DNA of 64,000 nucleotides, from assembly GCF_014695575.1 (NCBI RefSeq), contig NZ_JACJOO010000087.1, positions 62,001-126,000 of the forward strand, written 5' to 3'. The stretch comes from Leptolyngbya sp. FACHB-8. GTDB taxonomy: Bacteria; Cyanobacteriota; Cyanobacteriia; Elainellales; Elainellaceae. Below the pieces are notes generated by a model. That model searched no databases. It was not told the DNA's origin and was given only the letters and a program-made list of their open reading frames with translations. This document shows, in pieces, positions 44,121 to 51,465 of the stretch. Both the position numbers and the translations under genes were made by a program. The first letter of the stretch is position 1; each line of letters opens with the position of its first letter.

Positions 44121-45449
44121 TCAAACTTCATCAATTGAAGGCTGCACAATGCCCCGGCATTCTCCAAACCCCACCCTGGCGTAACCCTGCTTCTGACAAA
44201 ATCCGCGCAGAATAACTTCATCCCCATCCTGCAAAAACGATCGCTCCTCTCCAGTCGGCAGTGAAATCGGCTGTGCACCCCGTTGTGTAATCTCTATCAG
44301 CGATCCCAGGGAGCCTGCTTCTGGACCTGATACCGTACCACTTGCCATCAGGTCACCGGGTTGAAGGTTACACCCGTTGCTGGTGTGGTGGGTAACCATC
44401 TGGGCCAGGGTCCAATACATGTATTGGAAAGAGGTTTGGCTCAAGCGGATGGGTTCTATGCTCTGCTCTCGCATCTGTGCTGACTGGAGCCAGGCTTCAA
44501 CCGTAATATCGATGCCGCTGGTCTGAGCATCGCTGGACAGCGTCAGATAGGGCAGCGGTTGTGGGTCGCTCTCGGGTCGTTGAAATGCAGCGCAGCGGAA
44601 GGGGGCCAGAGCGTCTAAGGTGACAACCCAGGGGGAGAGAGTCGTCGCAAAGTTTTTAGCCAGAAACGGCCCTAAAGGCTGGTATTCCCATGCCTGAATA
44701 TCTCGGGCTGACCAGTCGTTGACCAAACACAGTCCGAAAATGTGTTCTTCTGCCTGGTCAATGGCGATCGCCCTTCCTAACTCATTGGCCGCCCCAATAA
44801 ACCACCCAACCTCCAATTCGTAATCTAGCAAGCGGCAGGGGCCAAAGTTGGGTGCCGTTTCATCAGGAGCTTTGCGTTGTCCCTTAGGCCGCTGAATACT
44901 CGTGCCGCTGGGCCGTATGGAGGAAGCTCGCCCATGATAGGCGATCGGAACATATTTGTAATTTGGCAGTAGAGGGTTATCTGGGCGAAACAGTTTGCCT
45001 ACATTGGTGGCGTGGAAGATGGAGGCGTAAAAATCGGTGTAATCGCCAATGTGGGCTGGTACTAGCAATTCGGCCTCAGCCATTGATATGAGGAGAGATG
45101 GATTGGGAGGTGAGGAAGGCTCGTCAGCCTGTAGTAACCGGCTCAAGCAGGTCCTTAGAGCAGAAGTAGCCTTCTGCCCTTGTGCCATTAGTGGATTTAA
45201 GGTAGGTGCGGTACAAGCCATTTGCACAGCTTCAGGAAGCTCTTGGAATAGGCCCAGTTGAGAGCATTGAGAGAGATCTAGAATGTAGTTCCCAATTGCG
45301 ACGCCAATACGAGGAGATGCGGTGCTGCCGAGCGGTTGAAATAGGCCGAAGGGAAGGTTTTGAATAGGAAAATCGGTATCTGGAGTATTGGCGGATTCAA
45401 CCCAACTTTTCAAGTTGGGATTGTGGGTTTCATTGATTGAGTAATGCAT
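44121..45449 (-). CDS. fahA: Fumarylacetoacetase
   Basis: 442 residues, the two-domain eukaryote-like FAH length. The N-terminal SH3-like part has PFGLFQPLGSTASPRIGVAI and ILDLSQCSQLGLF; the catalytic part has the metal ligands in DYTDFYASIFHATNVGKLFR (D..D), LDYELEVGWFIGAANELGRA (E..E), VNDWSARDIQAWEYQPLGPF (D) and the GTVSGPEAGSLGSL end loop. It splits fumarylacetoacetate into fumarate and acetoacetate, the last step of tyrosine breakdown. It follows the unknown 318-aa gene by 29 bp and is divergent from HPPD and HGD. Confidence 0.95.
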   Translation of the reverse strand: MHYSINETHNPNLKSWVESANTPDTDFPIQNLPFGLFQPLGSTASPRIGVAIGNYILDLSQCSQLGLFQELPEAVQMACTAPTLNPLMAQGQKATSALRTCLSRLLQADEPSSPPNPSLLISMAEAELLVPAHIGDYTDFYASIFHATNVGKLFRPDNPLLPNYKYVPIAYHGRASSIRPSGTSIQRPKGQRKAPDETAPNFGPCRLLDYELEVGWFIGAANELGRAIAIDQAEEHIFGLCLVNDWSARDIQAWEYQPLGPFLAKNFATTLSPWVVTLDALAPFRCAAFQRPESDPQPLPYLTLSSDAQTSGIDITVEAWLQSAQMREQSIEPIRLSQTSFQYMYWTLAQMVTHHTSNGCNLQPGDLMASGTVSGPEAGSLGSLIEITQRGAQPISLPTGEERSFLQDGDEVILRGFCQKQGYARVGFGECRGIVQPSIDEV

Positions 45450-45478
45450 AGATATTCAAAAATAAATTTACTTTGACA

Positions 45479-46435
45479 TCATTTTGTTGCTAGTTTTTGT
45501 GGCGTGAGTGACGTCTCCAATAACTGTAATTCCATCAAATCATGAATGGGTTCTTGAAATGAACAGGAACCAAAACCATGAAAGAAATGCTGGCGGGTTG
45601 CTTGAATTGATGTGGAAGAAATATGGTGAGCACCCCATCTTATACCGCCGCTCTCAAACACAAAACCACTTTCCTTTTCGGAGGAATCTCCTCGGACCGC
45701 CAGAGTTTCTCTCAGAATTTTGGATAGGTCTTCCAGTGTTGCTGCTTGCGAGTAGGCAAAGGTGGCGGCGATCGCCACATTCAAAAATCCGTGCATAGGT
45801 GCTGTAGGGCTCTCAGGCTCATAAGTAAGGCGATGGTCGCCGGGTAGCGCATGATGTAACCCCGCTGTTGCTTTGAACGCCACTTCAGCGTCTGCACAGG
45901 CCAAAATAAACTGGCTGAGCTGAGTAACCGTTGGAAATGCCTCAGCTTTAATGCCACCAGTGCGAATCTTGGCAAAGGCACCCGTTCCCTTGAGAGCCTT
46001 CAGATGGGGAAGCGGATCGGTAAAAGGAACTTCAAAGAACGCATCAATCCCGTTTGGCATTTGAGGCAGTAAGGATTGAAGGGCGCTTGGAGGCAGGGGC
46101 GGAAATTCTAAGGCGGCAAGAGCCAGAGGGGAAGAACTGGGAGTAGCCTGGGGTGGGACCGATTGGAGCGATCGCATTTGCTCCAAAATCGCTTCCAAAC
46201 CCCCAGATAGAACTACACTCAAAGGCCATGGTTCAGAGCCGGAAGATTGAGTCAGGAATGCTAACTCGGGTACTCGCCCAGCAGGTAATACAAAACGGCC
46301 CAGCATCCAGGCCTGAGAACTCGTCCGGTCCTGTTCATAATTCCCGATAGCTTCTGGCAGGCTCAACTGGGCCGGGGGAAAAAGCCCGGCATAGTCCACA
46401 ACGGCTGACAGCAAGGTCTGCACCGATGAGGTCAT
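45479..46435 (-). CDS. Unknown protein (318 aa) in operon with fumarylacetoacetase
   Basis: First gene of the leftward pair with fahA. No named family recognised. The order of segments suggests an alpha/beta barrel: SAVVDYAGLFPPAQL at the N-terminus, ALAALEFPPLP, GIDAFFEVPF, then a well-conserved-looking core AFAKIRTGGIKAEAFPTVTQ, QFILACADAEVAFKATAGLH, HALPGDHRLTYEPESPTAPM, HGFLNVAIAATFAY. The Lys residues in AKIRTGG and FKATAGLHH look like phosphate- or carboxylate-binding or catalytic positions. Position makes it a candidate for the missing maleylacetoacetate isomerase step or for an accessory role. That is inference only. Confidence 0.75.
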   Translation of the reverse strand: MTSSVQTLLSAVVDYAGLFPPAQLSLPEAIGNYEQDRTSSQAWMLGRFVLPAGRVPELAFLTQSSGSEPWPLSVVLSGGLEAILEQMRSLQSVPPQATPSSSPLALAALEFPPLPPSALQSLLPQMPNGIDAFFEVPFTDPLPHLKALKGTGAFAKIRTGGIKAEAFPTVTQLSQFILACADAEVAFKATAGLHHALPGDHRLTYEPESPTAPMHGFLNVAIAATFAYSQAATLEDLSKILRETLAVRGDSSEKESGFVFESGGIRWGAHHISSTSIQATRQHFFHGFGSCSFQEPIHDLMELQLLETSLTPQKLATK

Positions 46436-46770
46436 AGAACGGTATGTCCTAATGAAATTGGAATACCTGTATCCTACTGCGAAAGCTTTGTTTGACTAAT
46501 CGTTCTGGAGAGACAGCGGGGATCAGTCTCCTGACAGAGGTTGCTCTACCGGGGATCAGTACCACAATGGAACTAGGCCTAACTCGTTAGGATGGGATTA
46601 ACCGAACTCGGTAGTAACGTGTGCTTCGAAGGCAACGGTCGGTATCCTGGTTCGATCAAGCTTGCTTGATCGTGGAAGAGGCTGTAACTGTTTGCATCAT
46701 GTTTCTTCACTGTCTGCTAGATCAGGTCTGGCGGGAGCTTTGGCAGTGGGAAACTTAAGGAGAGGCTTGT
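46436..46770. promoter_or_regulatory. Divergent control region of the homogentisate genes, with repeats and possible RNA structure
   Basis: 335 bp between the unknown gene/fahA and HPPD. Features seen: a direct repeat CGGGGATCAGT near 46518 and 46552; an inverted CCTAACTCGTTAGG near 46579; a stem CGATCAAG-CTTG-CTTGATCG at 46653-46672; and a possible longer pairing GGAT..ACCGA with TCGGTATCC enclosing AACTCGGTAGTAACGTGTGC. An AGGAGAGG ribosome site precedes HPPD. It could hold an operator for an aromatic-responsive regulator or a structured 5' leader. Confidence 0.45.
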
Positions 46771-47862
46771 ATGGGCGATCGTTTTCCAATTCAACAATTT
46801 GATCATCTCGAGTTTTACGTTGGTAATGCCAAACAGGCAGCCCTCTTTTATTCCAAATGTTTTGGTTTTACTAATACAGCCTATCGGGGGCTAGAGACCG
46901 GAGAGCGGGATGTCGCTTCCTACGTTCTGGAGCAGGGAAATATCCGCTTTGTCGTCAGTAGTGGCCTCAATCCGCAACACCCCATTGCCAAACTTGCCTG
47001 GGATCATGGTGATCACGTTGCTGTCATTGCGCTTGCTGTACCAGATGCAGAGAAAGCTTACCTGGAAGCTACCGATCGGGGGGCATTAGAAGCGATTCCA
47101 CCCACAAAGACGCAAGATGACTCTGGAGTGCTGTGTTATTCAGCGATTCACCTATATGGAAATGTGTTGCTGAAATTTGTCGATCGCAGTCATTACTCGG
47201 GTGCGTTTGCTCCTGGATTTAAACCTTGTACGCTCACAGAAAACCACCATACGTCTGGTTTAACAGCCATTGATCATGTGGTCGCCAATGTGGAATTGGG
47301 AGCTATGGAGCGATGGGTTCAGTTTTTTGCTGAAACGATGGGCTTTGAGGTGCTGGTGCACTTTGATGAGCAGGCGATTTCAACTGAATACTCGGCTTTA
47401 ATGTCTAAGGTGATGCAGGACAAGACTGGCACCATCAAATTACCCATCAACGAGCCGGCCTCCGGCAAACGCAAATCTCAAATTGAGGAATATCTGGAGT
47501 ACAACGGGGGGCCCGGTGTACAACATATCGCCTTAGCAACCGACAATATCATCGAAACGGTGAGCTGTTTGAAAGCCGCAGGGTTAGAGTTCTTACAAGT
47601 TCCAAGCACCTACTATCAGGATTTGACAGAACGAGTTGGGCCTATTAATCTAGCGGTAGAAAAACTGGCAGAATTAGGCATTCTCGTCGATCGCGACTCA
47701 GACGGTTATTTGCTGCAAATTTTTACCCAAACAGTTCAGGATCGACCGACCCTCTTTTTTGAAGTGATTCAACGATGTGGGGCGAAAGGCTTTGGAGAGG
47801 GGAATTTCAAAGCATTGTTTGAGGCGATCGAACGGGAGCAGGCAGTACGCGGTAATTTGTGA
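46771..47862 (+). CDS. hppD: 4-hydroxyphenylpyruvate dioxygenase
   Basis: 363 residues, AGGAGAGG before the ATG. VOC-fold Fe(II) enzyme turning 4-hydroxyphenylpyruvate into homogentisate. The iron ligands are H169 (AIDHVVANVE), H252 (PGVQHIALAT) and E331 (LFFEVIQR). Other blocks: QIEEYLEYNGGPGVQHIALA and GFGEGNFKALFEAIEREQ at the C-terminus. In cyanobacteria HPPD normally feeds tocopherol synthesis; here it is followed after 10 bp by homogentisate dioxygenase, which points to breakdown. Confidence 0.97.
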   Translation: MGDRFPIQQFDHLEFYVGNAKQAALFYSKCFGFTNTAYRGLETGERDVASYVLEQGNIRFVVSSGLNPQHPIAKLAWDHGDHVAVIALAVPDAEKAYLEATDRGALEAIPPTKTQDDSGVLCYSAIHLYGNVLLKFVDRSHYSGAFAPGFKPCTLTENHHTSGLTAIDHVVANVELGAMERWVQFFAETMGFEVLVHFDEQAISTEYSALMSKVMQDKTGTIKLPINEPASGKRKSQIEEYLEYNGGPGVQHIALATDNIIETVSCLKAAGLEFLQVPSTYYQDLTERVGPINLAVEKLAELGILVDRDSDGYLLQIFTQTVQDRPTLFFEVIQRCGAKGFGEGNFKALFEAIEREQAVRGNL

Positions 47863-47872
47863 AGGTGCAGCC

Positions 47873-49033
47873 ATGACTTACTATTACAAGCTCGGCACGA
47901 TTCCCCACAAGCGACACACGCAGTTTCGCCAACCCAATGGTTCGCTGTACCACGAAGAATTGATTGGAATTCATGGGTTTTCAGGGATTCAAGCTCTGCT
48001 TTATCATCTGCACCCGCCGACTCAAATTTACAAAGTTCTGCTGCAACAAAAAGTGGACATTCCCTACGAAGAGGATTGGCCCTTGCGGCACCATCATCTG
48101 CGAACGGCAGTGGTTAGAGGGAGCGGGGATGCGATCGCCTCCCGAGTTCCCCTTATGGGCAATGCAGATGTTTGTATTGCGATCGCCCGTCCCACGGTTC
48201 CCATGACCTACTGGTATCGCTTTGGAGATGGCGATGAGGTGCTGTTTATTCACGATGGCACAGGGGCTTTAGAAACTCAGTTTGGCATTTTGCCCTATCG
48301 CCCCGGAGATTATCTGGTCATTCCGGCAGGGGTACTTTGGCGGCTGATTCCGGATGCGGATGTAGAACAGCGGATGTTGGTGATTGAAGCTCACGGGCAC
48401 ATTACCCCGCCGGAACGGTATCTGAACCGTTCCGGTCAATTTCTGGAGCAAGCCCCCTACAACGAACGGGATATTCGCCCTCCCCAAAGCCTGGTTGCCC
48501 ACGACGAGGAGGGCGAATTTGAGGTACGGGTTAAGGCCCGGAATTACATCACCCGTTACCTGTATCACCGCCACCCTCTCGATGTGGTGGGCTGGGACGG
48601 GTATCTCTGGCCCTATGCCTTCAATATTGAGGATTTTGAACCGATTACCGGACGGGTGCACCAGCCCCCTCCCGTGCATCAAACCTTTGCGGGACCGGGC
48701 TTTGTCCTTTGCTCCTTTGTGCCCCGCTTAATTGATTATCACCCTCTGGCGATTCCGGCCCCTTACAACCACTCCAACGTCGACTCAGATGAGGTGCTGT
48801 ACTACGTCGAAGGAAACTTTATTTCCCGTAAGGGCATAGAGCGAGGGTCGATTACGTTGCATTGCAGCGGTATTCCCCATGGTCCCCATCCGGGAACCTA
48901 TGAGCAATCCATTGGTCAAGCCCGAACCGATGAGTTTGCCGTTATGGTTGATACGTTTCGGCCATTAAAGTTAACCCGCTATGCTTATGACCTGGAAGAC
49001 AAAGATTATCCCTATAGCTGGATCGCTGAATAA
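47873..49033 (+). CDS. hmgA: Homogentisate 1,2-dioxygenase (short form)
   Basis: 386 residues from ATG 47873; the frame is open earlier inside HPPD but without family sequence. Cupin-type Fe(II) ring-cleaving enzyme giving maleylacetoacetate. Candidate ligands: H300 and E307 in YNHSNVDSDEVLYYVEGN and His in IPHGPHPGTYEQSI. Shorter than the ~430-residue classical enzyme; a shorter group of this size exists in bacteria. Translationally close to HPPD (10-bp gap). Homogentisate is also the tocopherol precursor, so this enzyme would compete for it. Confidence 0.88.
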   Translation: MTYYYKLGTIPHKRHTQFRQPNGSLYHEELIGIHGFSGIQALLYHLHPPTQIYKVLLQQKVDIPYEEDWPLRHHHLRTAVVRGSGDAIASRVPLMGNADVCIAIARPTVPMTYWYRFGDGDEVLFIHDGTGALETQFGILPYRPGDYLVIPAGVLWRLIPDADVEQRMLVIEAHGHITPPERYLNRSGQFLEQAPYNERDIRPPQSLVAHDEEGEFEVRVKARNYITRYLYHRHPLDVVGWDGYLWPYAFNIEDFEPITGRVHQPPPVHQTFAGPGFVLCSFVPRLIDYHPLAIPAPYNHSNVDSDEVLYYVEGNFISRKGIERGSITLHCSGIPHGPHPGTYEQSIGQARTDEFAVMVDTFRPLKLTRYAYDLEDKDYPYSWIAE

Positions 49034-49070
49034 TTCAAACTCATGGCAAAACTACATTGGACCGTTTTGT

Positions 49071-49121
49071 TAAAGCCCTTGGTGTTACAAACACTTTGTA
49101 TTTGTAACACCAAGGGCTTTA
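49071..49121 (+). terminator. Hairpin after hmgA
   Basis: Perfect 21-bp stem TAAAGCCCTTGGTGTTACAA(A) with a 9-nt loop, 38 bp past the stop. Confidence 0.75.
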
Positions 49122-49129
49122 GCAATATA

Positions 49130-49220
49130 ACTCTCAATGTCTGTTTTAAGAGCTATTTTTTCGTCTGTAAAGTGCATGCAAACATAATCCTTCCAGCCAA
49201 TTCTAAAACACGCCCTGATG
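49130..49220. repeat. MITE-like AAAACACGCCCTGA element, copy a
   Basis: A stretch starting GTCTGTTTTAAGAGC and ending TCTAAAACACGCCCTGA, homologous along its length to 60634-60718. The ends are loosely inverted. Lies upstream of the diiron enzyme gene. Confidence 0.5.
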
Positions 49221-49250
49221 TGACAAAAATGATAGGTAGAGGATGCCATT

Positions 49251-50174
49251 ATGAATTACACCATTACAAAATCCCCAGAGGGCCTGACTATTTCGTCTCG
49301 TATTCAGGAGCGTTTACAACGGGGGGAATTGGTTCAGGCGCAAGTGGATGAATTTGCAGAATTTTTGACCCAGGTCGATCGCCAACTTCTTCACCATCCC
49401 ATCATTACCGACAACGTCTATACCCGTTGGTTTAGCGAAGGCCAGATTTCCGATACAGAACTGCGTCACTTCATTAAGCAGTTCTCGGTCTTTTCAAATC
49501 AATTCTTGATTGCAGCGCTGCAAAAAATTATTAATGCACCCAACCTGCAACAATCACGAGCGGGCCGAGAAATTTTGTTGAATGAGTTAGGAGTGATCTA
49601 CCGCAAACCGGAGCAGGCGATCGCTCCTTCCACAGGCCTGAGTGAGGATGAAAAAGATCGGCAGGGTGACCCTGAATTGGTCAGTACGGAGGGCACCGTA
49701 GACGGTGGAATTTGTCGCTTCCGGGCCGCGCATTTTGAGTGGTTGGCGGATGTGGCAAACGGTTTAGGACTGGACTTTGGGGAGATTGGGAAGCGGCAGC
49801 ATGGCCGACCCACAACTCTACATTTCTGTGATGAATTGATTCGTCTGTATGGCAGTGCTGACCCGGCGATCGCCGAGGGAGCCAGCTTTGCTGTTGAAAA
49901 CTGGGCAGCGGCTGGTTTCTGGCAAGAGTTAGAAGACGGCCTGGGGATACTGAAGCAAACCCGTTACCCCCATCTACGTCTCGCCTTTTTTACCTGGCAT
50001 AACCGGGTTGAGGGTCAACACGCTGGGCATACCCTGGAAGAACTGGAGGAGGTGTATTTCCATCCTGACTTTGATCGGGAGAAGTTTATGCAAGGGGGGC
50101 GGGAAATCTTGGAGGCGATCGCTGTCTTTTGGAATGGGTTGGAGCGCGATCGCCTGGAGCATGTCTACCTATAA
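49251..50174 (+). CDS. Haem-oxygenase-like diiron oxidase (iron-containing redox enzyme)
   Basis: 307 residues, all-helical like PqqC/TenA/HDO proteins. Likely iron ligands: E112 in LLNELGVIY, H161/E163 in AAHFEWLADV, E216 in FAVENWAAAGFW, and H250, E254, H257 in FTWHNRVEGQHAGHT. The E-x-x-H near the C-terminus is typical of HDOs, which use O2 for desaturation, N-oxygenation or C-C cleavage. It reads with the homogentisate genes, 217 bp after hmgA. Substrate unknown; an acyl or amino-acid derivative from the neighbouring enzymes is plausible. Confidence 0.8.
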   Translation: MNYTITKSPEGLTISSRIQERLQRGELVQAQVDEFAEFLTQVDRQLLHHPIITDNVYTRWFSEGQISDTELRHFIKQFSVFSNQFLIAALQKIINAPNLQQSRAGREILLNELGVIYRKPEQAIAPSTGLSEDEKDRQGDPELVSTEGTVDGGICRFRAAHFEWLADVANGLGLDFGEIGKRQHGRPTTLHFCDELIRLYGSADPAIAEGASFAVENWAAAGFWQELEDGLGILKQTRYPHLRLAFFTWHNRVEGQHAGHTLEELEEVYFHPDFDREKFMQGGREILEAIAVFWNGLERDRLEHVYL

Positions 50175-50192
50175 AACATCCGTTAAAAATCG

Positions 50193-50345
50193 CCGTAGGG
50201 GCGGGTTTAGCAAACAACCCATAACTGTGATAGTTAACCTTCCGGCAAAACCTGCCCTGTTTACCAAAAGTCATCTACTCCCAGGGCGGGTTTAAAAACA
50301 ATCTCGGTTGTGTCGTTAAAGATTGTGGTAAAACCCGTTCCTACG
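50193..50345. repeat. GGGCGGGTTT-family repeats, two further copies
   Basis: 50193-50262: TAGGGGCGGGTTTAGC ... GGCAAAACCTGCCC. 50281-50345: CAGGGCGGGTTTAAAAAC ... GTAAAACCCGTTCCTACG, the latter close to the copy at 31536. They fill the gap before the UbiA gene. Confidence 0.75.
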
Positions 50346-50452
50346 TGGCACCTATTCAATTCCTGCCGCTTTATCTAACCGTACTTTGCTGAAACTGGCC
50401 CCCTACAGTTAAATGCCTATTCAAACTTAAATTTGATTCTGGAGAACTTGCT

Positions 50453-51343
50453 ATGGATACCCCTCACACTTCTCCCAATGCTTCAAATCCGGGTCAACGC
50501 CTGCGAGATTTTGCACAACTCTTTCGTCTGCCTGTAGGGATTATGGCTGGGATAGCTGGTTGTGCCACGATCGTTGCCCTAAATCATACTGTTCCAGTTC
50601 ATCATTACTGGCTGACGGCGCTCATTCTGTTTTGCATGATGTCTGCGGCCTGCGCGATCAACGATTATTGGGATGTTGAAAAAGATCGGGTTGATCATCC
50701 AGAACGGCCGTTGCCATCGGGTCGCCTAATGCCTCAGCAAGTCTGGTACACCGCGGCTATTCTGTTTGGATGTGCTCTGGTGGCGTCTATTCCCTTAGGA
50801 ATTTACCCCTTTCTTCTAGTGGCTGTGAGTACGGCGGTGTTGTGGGAGTATTCGCACCTGCTGACGCTCAACGGGATTTTAGGCAATTTAATTGTGGCTA
50901 CCGTTATCTCCGGGCTGATTTTTCTGGGAAGTTTAGTCGCGGGGCGTCCTTTTGCCATGCTGTATCCTATTGGATTTTTGTTCTGCCTTGCTTTTGCAAA
51001 GGAGGTTGTTTGGGATATTCATGATGCGGAGGGCGATCGCCGTCAGGGCATTGTCACGATTGCAAACAGGTTAGGAGACCAAACGGCATTTACCATTGCC
51101 TGGGGCTTGTTGATACTTTTGCTGGGGTCTATTCCCCTCGCGGTGACTTTGCTGCCCATGGCGCATCCCTGGGTATTTACGGTTTTCGCGCTGATTACAG
51201 TGATCAGTTTGGGAATTGCATTAGCGCGGTTTCAGACTCAACGGAGCTCTCAAACCTATGAGGCGTTTGTTCTGTGGGATCGGTTGAGTATGGTGTTTGG
51301 TGTGGTGGCTTTATTGGGAACGGCCGCGCCGTTGTCTGTTTAG
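50453..51343 (+). CDS. UbiA-family prenyltransferase
   Basis: 296 residues, GGAG before the ATG, seven to nine hydrophobic segments. The two Asp-rich Mg-diphosphate motifs are NDYWDVEKDRVDHP (N70, D71, D74, D78) and DIHDAEGDRRQG (D188, D191, D195), followed by IVTIANRLG. The HPERPLPSG after the first motif is typical. It resembles the DGGGP-synthase/chlorophyll-synthase branch more than homogentisate phytyltransferase. It joins a prenyl diphosphate to an acceptor in the membrane; because HPPD and HGD lie upstream, homogentisate or a derivative is a possible acceptor, unproven. Confidence 0.9.
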   Translation: MDTPHTSPNASNPGQRLRDFAQLFRLPVGIMAGIAGCATIVALNHTVPVHHYWLTALILFCMMSAACAINDYWDVEKDRVDHPERPLPSGRLMPQQVWYTAAILFGCALVASIPLGIYPFLLVAVSTAVLWEYSHLLTLNGILGNLIVATVISGLIFLGSLVAGRPFAMLYPIGFLFCLAFAKEVVWDIHDAEGDRRQGIVTIANRLGDQTAFTIAWGLLILLLGSIPLAVTLLPMAHPWVFTVFALITVISLGIALARFQTQRSSQTYEAFVLWDRLSMVFGVVALLGTAAPLSV

Positions 51344-51349
51344 ATGTCC

Positions 51350-51425
51350 AGGTTTTGTTGAGGGGTTACAACCCCTCAACAAAACCTAAGAATTAGTTTT
51401 TATAGATTTGAGGGATCCCTCAAAT
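51350..51425. terminator. Two palindromes after the UbiA gene
   Basis: 51350-51387: 18-bp perfect stem AGGTTTTGTTGAGGGGTT with almost no loop. 51406-51425: 20-nt perfect palindrome ATTTGAGGGATCCCTCAAAT. Located between the UbiA stop and the acyl-CoA synthetase start. Confidence 0.7.
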
Positions 51426-51465
51426 TTATCTCGACGGACTACTAGGTTGTGGAGGGGGATAGAGG

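Noticed and set aside
46640-46690. tRNA-like GGTTCGATCAAG segment upstream of HPPD
   Set aside because: The T-arm-like bases cannot form the 5-bp stem, and no acceptor or anticodon arm is found. It forms a simple CGATCAAG hairpin instead.
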